NCBI RefSeq assembly: GCF_964204645.1
Contig: NC_134034.1
Location: forward strand, 11,556,462 to 11,620,461
Direction: 5' to 3'
Length of the DNA stretch: 64,000 bases
Source: Tubulanus polymorphus
Taxonomy: Eukaryota > Nemertea > Palaeonemertea > Tubulaniformes > Tubulanidae
This document shows positions 58,901-64,000 of the stretch, one piece after another; positions within the stretch are counted from its first letter, which is position 1; every line of letters starts with the position of its first letter. The notes below the pieces were generated by a model that was not told where the DNA came from, did not search any database, and saw nothing but the letters and a program-made list of their open reading frames with translations. The position numbers and the translations under genes are program-made.

Positions 58901-61900
58901 TATATTACACAAGCTACTTTGTATCGCATTTCAGACTCTTATTCATTCTATTTCATTCATTTTCCTATCAACATTTCAAGTTCCATTCTGAAAATTTTGA
59001 TGACAATTCTTTCTAAATGGTTTCGTTCAAGCTTACCGGTTATTATGCTGCTGCTGCCGGATTCGGCTAGCGGATCAAATTCGATCAGTTCATCTTGTTC
59101 AGGGCTGTCATCATCAACGCTATCTTTATTACCACGATCACACGTGCTACAACTAGAATGAGAATAAAACAATGTGAATTATTTGTAAAATGTGAATTCA
59201 GGGGCACAAGCGGCACAAGCTACCCCCGCAGTGAAAACTTAGAAAGCTATGACTATTTTAATTCGATAGCCAATCTAACAACTCAAGACCAATCTAAGCT
59301 CATTTTAGTTCTATAACCAATCTAACAATTTAAGACCAATCTAAGCTCATCTTAGTTCTATAGCCCATAAAACAACTTAAGACCAGTCTAAGCTCATTTT
59401 AGTTCTATAACCAATCTAACAACTCAAGACCAGTCCAAGCTTATTTTGGTTCTGTAGCCAATCTAACAACTTCAAACCAGTCTAAGCTCATTTTAGTTCT
59501 ATAGCCAATCTAACAACTCAAGACCAGTTTAAGCTGATTTTTGTTCTATAACCAATATAACAACTTAAGACCAGTCTAAGCTCAATATAGTTCTATAGCC
59601 AATCTAACACCTCAAGACCAGTCCAAGCTTATTTTGATTCTGTAGCCAATCTAACAACTCAAGACCAGTTTAAGCTGATTTTAGTTCTATAGCCAATCTA
59701 ACAACTTAAGACCAGTAAAAGCTCATCTTGGTTCTTTAACCAATCTTACAACTTTAAGACCAGTTTAGGTTCTATAGACAATCTAACTAAGACCAGTCTA
59801 TGATTCAAGACCACTTTTAAGACTAAAGACACGATCCCTGCCGTCATTGCTTCAAGACACATCTACGTAAACACCATATCAGTACACGGTAACATCATTC
59901 GCGTACATCAGGGGCCGGTTGCATAGTCATGACTTAGACTTAAGACCAGTCTAAGACCAACTTAGTTCTATAGCCAATCTAACAACCTGAGACCAGTCTT
60001 AAGATTAAAGACCACTTTTGGACTTAAGTCACGACTGTGCAACTGGCCCCAGTACACAAATATCAGGTACACGGTGCTTACTTGTAATGACAGATTTTCC
60101 CATCTTTCGGGTGACTTTTCTCTTCATTCGGACTCGGCACGTATTTTATATTACAGTCGTACGACCTACAAAATAATAAGTGAATTGTAAATCAATTTCT
60201 CTTCTTCCAGGCGATTAAGACTGAACGGTAGTTAGGGAATTATTACCAGGGCCCGGTTTCATGAAAAAGTTAAACTCAAATTTTTGGTGTAATTGCCATT
60301 GGTTACTTCATGTTTTCAATGAGGACAACAATTCAAACTTAACCGTTTTAGGCTTAAACTTTTTCGTGAAACTGGACCCAGGGGCCAGTTGCACAGTCGT
60401 GACTTAAGTCAAAAAGTGGTCTTAAATCTTAAGACTGGTCTTAAGTTGTTAGATTGGCTATAGAACTAAGTTGGTCTTAGACTGGTCTTAAGTCTAAGCC
60501 ATGACTATTCAACTGGCCCCAGGTTTCAGGTTCCCTAAATCAAGACAAGGACTAATGTCTATTTCAACCTGACTTGAGAGCATTCCGGGTGGCCTAGCTC
60601 AGTCAGTTTTGGTAGTACATACCTGATAAAGGTCTTATTAGGACCAGAAAGGACAGGCAGTCGACCTAAAACATCATTTTTAAATCCATTTTAAACTGTT
60701 TTAAAGGATATCCAAAAAGTCAGCATTGAGAGGGATTCATGAGAGAAAAGAGACTCCATGATTTAAAAGTTTGACAATATGTTTCCATGCCTACCAACTG
60801 AAGTTTGGTACGTAGGCATGGAAACATATTGTTAAACTTTCAAATCATGGAGTCAATTCTCTTCATTTAGCCGCTTTCAGTGAACACTTTTTGGATATCC
60901 TTCAATACAGTTTCAAATGGATTAAGAATTAATGATTTAGGTCGATTGCCTGTCCTTTCTGGTCCTAATAAGACCTTTATCAGGTATGTACTATCAAAAC
61001 TGAGCGAGCTAGGCCACCCGGAATGCTCTCAAGTCAGGTTGAAATAGACAATAGTGACGAAGTAATTCTGCTGACATACTATGGATTTAAACCTATGAAT
61101 TCTGAATTGCGACCGATATCATTAATAGACACCGACAATATCAATTTAAACAACTGCTATTGTTTTTTTCCCATGTTTCAGATGGAATCATTAAATGAAA
61201 GTCGTTTGAATAAATATCGTGGGTAATAGTTTCATCAAGACTGGAAATAGTCTCAACATTCACTAGCAGCAAGTGACCAGCGCCATTTGTAAAAAAAATT
61301 CAATCTTCTGGTTGAAACATATTTTTGATATGAGAACTGATTAAATGTAACCGACCTGAAACGACGAGTGCTCAGCGATTTCAAATACGACAATTCCAAC
61401 TGACGACCTCGACGATGCGTGAAGGTCGACCGATGAGACTGCACGTTGCCGTAGAAACCGTAATGAGAATTTAACGACCAGCCGATGAATTTATCCATCG
61501 AGAAAATCGAATTGACGTCGATATTCATCGAATAACCTGCAGACGAAAAAAAAAAAAAAAACTTTTTTTCTTAGAGAATTGTTTTGAAACCTGAAATAAG
61601 GATAGCGAATGATCCCGCAACTGATGACACTGTTTGATTACTATTAAGATAAATCTCAAATCTGTTCGAATGATGATAAATGTAAGATATTACGAACGAC
61701 AGTTTTGCAGACAGGGGGTCCACAGTTGCTGAAAGGTTGGTTAGAAAATAGCTGGTAGATAGATTACATAGTAACGATGAACTTTTAATTGTCGCTATGT
61801 CAACTATCCACCATGGTTAACTCTAACCAACATTTCAGCAAATGCGCAGCAACAGCATGGTTTATTACTAACATTCATTACTGTTTCTGCTAGGATTAAA

Positions 61901-63912
61901 TTCTGATAAAACTATCGACTGAAAAATCATCATTGTGCATTTGTTTATCATCACTGAGTTTGAAGCAGTAGTTTATGTGTCTCAGACCGGCAGACGACAG
62001 TACGTACCTAGCACCATATTTAACGTGGCTGTGATGACGTTATTTATACCTTGGACGGACGTTACGATGTTGTTCGTTATACCTGCAAAACGAGTTAACA
62101 ATCAAACGCTTCTTAATTTCGGGTAAATTTCGACAACAAAAACTCGAGCAAAATCTCTAATAGAGTCACAACCAAGACAGTTCCACAGTTAAGAATTACG
62201 TAGATTTCGGGTTAAATTTACTAAACTAATAATGCTTTAAACATGAGTCAATTTTTAACATCAAACTATGGATGGAAAAAGGCTGCTGAGATTGACCCCT
62301 CCCGCTCCCTATCTCTCTTGTACATACCACAGGGAATAATAGCTATCGGTATCTGATTTGAGACAGGTTTAAATCCTGGTTTGATTTCGACGTGGTTTTC
62401 CGATTGAGTTTTATTGAGTACGGCGTTGATAAGCTTCTTAGCGCTTCCATCTCCGCCCATCACTGCCAAACTGTTAAACAAAAAAACAAAACCGGGTCGT
62501 ATGATCGAGATCATAAACTGTGGCAATCAAGGATTCAACGTATGGCAGGCGAGGATCCGAGTTTCGGTGATAATAAATGGATTCAGGAGTCTAAAAATCG
62601 AGTTCAAATATAATGGGATACCGGCGAGGCTACGGACGGAAGCGAGGATTCAGCGATAATCTGTCAGGATCGCTAGTTGCAATGGGTTACCGCGCTTCAA
62701 TTTCTTCTACATTTCAATAAACTTCGAGTCAAATTTTCTGATTAGTAAATCAATTTTCAGTGAAATCAGTGAGAGAGAATGGAAATCGTATATCAATTCG
62801 ATGACTCGTTTGATAATTTCCGGATTTGGAAGCTCAAAAATAATGTTCAAATTTCATTGAAAGTGAACTGATTTTCACCACGAGTAAGCAAGTGTTTTGT
62901 TGCGCCATCTGGTGTTGCCGGTATCTCATTGAAAATGAACTTATTCTAATTTTGACGATGAACAACCTGCTGCTCGTCACGCCATCTGGCGGGATAGCTG
63001 GTTTAAAACCTACCAATCATATTCGTCGAAATCAGTATGAAGAACCTTCTGTTTGATAGCCTCGTTGTGGTAAACTTCGACGTAATCGACCTCGACGCCG
63101 GCGAGATTTAAAATCGGACCGACGAACTTCGTGTAGAGAGACGCGGCCTCTTTATTCCCGGCGTGAGGCTGCAGAAATAGTTTTATCTTCTTCGGTCGGT
63201 TTTTGAGACCTACGAAACAAACAGACAGACAGTCGATTAGTAGAATATACCCCGACACGGAGGGGGGAATAGACTCACTTAGTAGAAGAACTGGCACGTA
63301 CTCTTGACATGGAGAACAGATAGATAATAGCCTAAAGGTTAGGAGCACACAAGGGTATTTATTCGTAAGTCAACTTGAGCTTAGCTTAAGTTTCAGGGGC
63401 GAATCTAGACCCTTGCGCCCCCCCTATTTTTTGCCGACCAAAGAATATTTTGAGGCCACTATAAAGAAAACTAGTTTATGATTGCTATGGTAGCCGCAAA
63501 TCTAAATTGCGTTACCGAGGATCGACCCAATTATTTTCATTCTTTCTTTCTATATTTCCAAAATTTTATTGACAATATTAAGCGATATATGTGTTGTTTG
63601 CCAAGGCGTCAACAAACTTATGAAGTCAGTTTTCTAACATACCTTCGATGTAAGAATGAATCCTCGAGATGAATTTCAAACACAGGTCGGTGCTCGGATG
63701 TTGGAAGAACCAGATTTTCGTGTGAAGTTTGTTGTTTTTCGCGCGGTATGTGTAAATCTCGAATCCCTGACACGCGCCCTCGGCCGTCGGGTCGCTGCGA
63801 GTGGCGCCTCCTACTTGATGGCGTTGCTGCGGCGATTTCAAACGTCTGATCCGCGCGCAGTAAACTCCGTGAAGCTCGATTACGAATTTAAACTCATTTT
63901 TAGACTTCTTAA
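55848..63912 (-). CDS. CERKL: Ceramide-kinase-like protein (CERKL/CERK family), 12 exons, 5' end outside the window
   Basis: Exons from 63912 down to 55848 join with matching phases into 663 residues plus stop; the first exon here lacks one base of its first codon. Order: PH-like end (WFFQHPSTDLCLKFISRIHS), diacylglycerol-kinase catalytic domain with RPKKIKLFLQPHAGNK and AVMGGDGSAKK, QGPYINVSIMS and MAPRGFSKYAHL, the NQFEYPFVEVHRVKEVKF strand, a long acidic then basic insert, and a C-terminal WCVDNEI...HFTVQPRLLKI strand. The order and spacing match human CERKL and CERK (lipid kinases of the DAGK superfamily). The nucleotide loop LQPHAGNKEA lacks the glycine-rich NPxGGKG of CERK and is closer to CERKL (NPQSHKKEA), whose kinase activity is uncertain. 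I therefore call it CERKL-like with moderate certainty on the subtype. It lies upstream of the integrin gene on the same strand. Confidence 0.88.
56306..56613 (-). CDS. CERKL: CERKL-like exon: basic insert and WxVD strand
   Basis: Acceptor CTTCTCAG, donor GTGAGT, 102 codons plus two bases. First part is Ser/Arg/Pro-rich (RKRRLSLSSLFKGG, PAAPPAGPASSKPPPSSSKP), then a very basic helix (KRKLKRERKEQKRKEKEE), then NWCVDNEILDD, matching the NVDGD strand of CERKL. RRLSLSS and RRSS look like basophilic-kinase sites (inference). Confidence 0.87.
56655..56860. repeat. Dispersed repeat, copy 2 (see 1690-1925)
   Basis: Inverted outer pieces (ATACCTTGTTTCTCCGC against GCGGAGAAACAAGGTAT) make this copy a foldback with roughly 17-base ends and CGGCCGGGTC segments inside. 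Confidence 0.65.
57444..57602 (-). CDS. CERKL: CERKL-like exon: acidic insert
   Basis: Acceptor TTTATAG, donor GTAAGA, 53 codons, phase 0 on both sides. Low complexity: SDDDSDDEEDGDDDSSSIGT then T/G/N-rich. As a phase-0 cassette it could be skipped without changing frame. Confidence 0.82.
57928..58068 (-). CDS. CERKL: CERKL-like exon: FEYPFVEVHRVKEVKF strand
   Basis: Acceptor TTCTGCAG, donor GTACGT, 47 codons, phase 0. Joins to KNQ of the previous exon to give KNQFEYPFVEVHRVKEVKF, aligned with KNQFNFPFVETYTVEEVKV of human CERKL. Confidence 0.92.
58433..58572. mobile_element. Foldback element, family A
   Basis: GGGGCCGGTTCCATAGACAG ... CTATGGAACTGGCTCC, 27 bases below the donor of the neighbouring CERKL-like exon. 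Confidence 0.75.
58599..58819 (-). CDS. CERKL: CERKL-like exon: core of the lipid-binding subdomain
   Basis: Acceptor CTTTTTAG, donor GTTCGT (weaker than consensus but the only one giving continuity), ends phase 0. Encodes DWKKLQGPYINVSIMSNPGR, MAPRGFSKYAHLADGYMDLI and FLKRHGNYKNQ, aligned with CERKL IQGQFLNVSIMAIP...VAPRG...FIKHLKRYASVKNQ. Confidence 0.93.
59037..59152 (-). CDS. CERKL: CERKL-like exon: acidic/Ser linker
   Basis: Acceptor ATTCTAG, donor GTAAGC. Encodes CSTCDRGNKDSVDDDSPEQD and IEFDPLAESGSSS: a linker where the human protein has a variable loop (SSDDVQERRAQGSPKSD). Confidence 0.82.
59220..59830. repeat. Tandem array derived from family A sequence
   Basis: About twelve units of roughly 47 bases: TTTTAGTTCTATAGCCAATC, TAACAACTTAAGACCAGTCT, AAGCTCA. 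Same unit as 36045-36440. Lies in a CERKL-like intron. Confidence 0.88.
59911..60050. mobile_element. Foldback element, family A
   Basis: GGGGCCGGTTGCATAGTCAT ... GACTGTGCAACTGGCCCC; close to consensus. Confidence 0.8.
60082..60165 (-). CDS. CERKL: CERKL-like exon: linker
   Basis: Acceptor TTTTGTAG, donor GTAAGC, phase 2 both sides. Encodes SYDCNIKYVPSPNEE and KDGKICHY. CNIKYVP aligns with CEISFLPF of human CERKL. Confidence 0.85.
60249..60520. mobile_element. Adjacent family D and family A foldback elements
   Basis: Family D at 60249-60379 (GGGCCCGGTTTCATGAAAAA ... TTTTTCGTGAAACTGGACCC), then CA, then family A at 60381-60520 (GGGGCCAGTTGCACAGTCGT ... ATTCAACTGGCCCC). Confidence 0.8.
60556..61050. 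mobile_element. 495-bp giant foldback with tRNA-like A-box ends
   Basis: TGTCTATTTCAACCTGACTT at the left is the exact inverse of the right end. Pairing continues with a few mismatches over most of the element, to an apex near 60800 (TTTCCATGCCTACCAACTGA). Each arm contains GGTGGCCTAGCTCAGTCAGT, similar to the tRNA A-box region. It may be two inverted SINE-like copies. No ORF. Confidence 0.85.
61356..61536 (-). CDS. CERKL: CERKL-like exon: catalytic domain, second half
   Basis: Acceptor GTCTGCAG, donor GTCGGT (non-ideal; chosen because phase 2 then continues into the next exon). Encodes SMNIDVNSIFSMDKFIGWSL, GFYGNVQSHRS and RRGRQLELSYLKSLSTRRF; aligned with CERKL VDVCTFSTAGKLLRFGFS and YRWMSPNQRRDFAVVKAL. 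Confidence 0.9.
61714..61845. mobile_element. Foldback element, family B
   Basis: GGGGGTCCACAGTTGCTGAA at the left, AACATTTCAGCAAATGCG at the right, family B core between; ends partly decayed. Confidence 0.6.
62008..62082 (-). CDS. CERKL: CERKL-like exon: helix after the PCG motif
   Basis: Acceptor TTTTGCAG, donor GTACGT, phase 1 both sides. GITNNIVTSVQGINNVITAT aligns with [20 protein letters not shown] of human CERKL. Confidence 0.92.
62328..62470 (-). CDS. CERKL: CERKL-like exon: GGDGS nucleotide-binding motif
   Basis: Acceptor GTTTAACAG, donor GTATGT. Encodes CLAVMGGDGSAKKLINAVL and IPIAIIPCG, matching VVCVGGDGSASEVAHALL and LPLGLIPAG of CERKL. GGDG is the DAGK-superfamily catalytic signature. 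Confidence 0.95.
63014..63209 (-). CDS. CERKL: CERKL-like exon: start of the kinase domain
   Basis: Acceptor TTTCGTAG, donor GTAGGT. Encodes RPKKIKLFLQPHAGNKEA, LYTKFVGPILNLAGVEVDYV and FDEYD; aligned with [20 protein letters not shown] and PLLKLAGIKTDV of human CERKL. Confidence 0.93.
63643..63912 (-). CDS. CERKL: CERKL-like exon: PH-like region, most upstream exon visible
   Basis: Acceptor TACTTTCAG, donor GTATGT. Encodes FKFVIELHGVYCARIRRLKS, then a Gly/Arg-rich loop, FEIYTYRAKNNKLHTKIWFF and DLCLKFISRIHSYIE, fitting the C-terminal part of the PH-like domain before the kinase domain. Earlier exons lie beyond 64000. Confidence 0.87.
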
Positions 63913-64000
63913 CTGAAAGTAAAAAAATTAAAAATTTACAGTATAAATTTTCATGAAATCAAGCATCTTAGATTATATTCATATTAAGGGTCCACGATAA

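Overview
The window looks like animal nuclear DNA, probably from a marine invertebrate and perhaps a lophotrochozoan. The evidence is three intron-rich, clearly metazoan genes (a Ral GTPase, a laminin-type integrin alpha subunit and a ceramide-kinase-like protein), introns of up to 11 kb, and dense short foldback elements and satellite arrays. I cannot place the species. I see no bacterial operons, CRISPR arrays, rRNA or convincing tRNA genes.

Layout. Positions 1-7863 are the 5' flank of the Ral gene, with one weak candidate non-coding first exon near 1.5 kb and several foldback elements and tandem arrays. Positions 7864-12453 (+) hold Ral: four shared exons followed by two alternative last exons that give different C-terminal tails and CAAX boxes (CNIQ or CTIL). 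Positions 12454-21546 are a convergent, repeat-rich interval. Positions 21547-53176 (-) hold a complete integrin alpha gene in 20 exons. I joined them by hand with splice phase preserved at every junction, giving 1088 residues. Positions 53177-55847 are its 5' flank and the 3' flank of the next gene. Positions 55848-63912 (-) hold the last 12 visible exons (663 residues plus a shared codon base) of a CERKL/ceramide-kinase-like gene whose 5' end lies beyond the right edge.

Non-coding content dominates. At least five dispersed foldback families (called A-E here) have different bodies but nearly the same ends, close to GGGNCCRGTTNCA. Pieces of families A and C have been amplified into local tandem arrays. 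Other elements are a TTAA-flanked piggyBac-like MITE family, a family ending GGGGTCATTCATTTATTACG, a 495-bp giant foldback, a 77-bp-arm perfect hairpin related to a 1.2-kb satellite in integrin intron 1, and a 560-bp ATT microsatellite beside an integrin splice donor.

The three genes are unrelated in pathway, although integrins and Ral both act in adhesion and membrane traffic. The most interesting gene-level signals are the duplicated Ral last exon, the partial re-duplications of Ral exon 1 with its splice donor inside intron 1, and a lineage-specific acidic-plus-basic insert in the CERKL-like protein. All protein identities come from motif recognition by eye; no database search was run.
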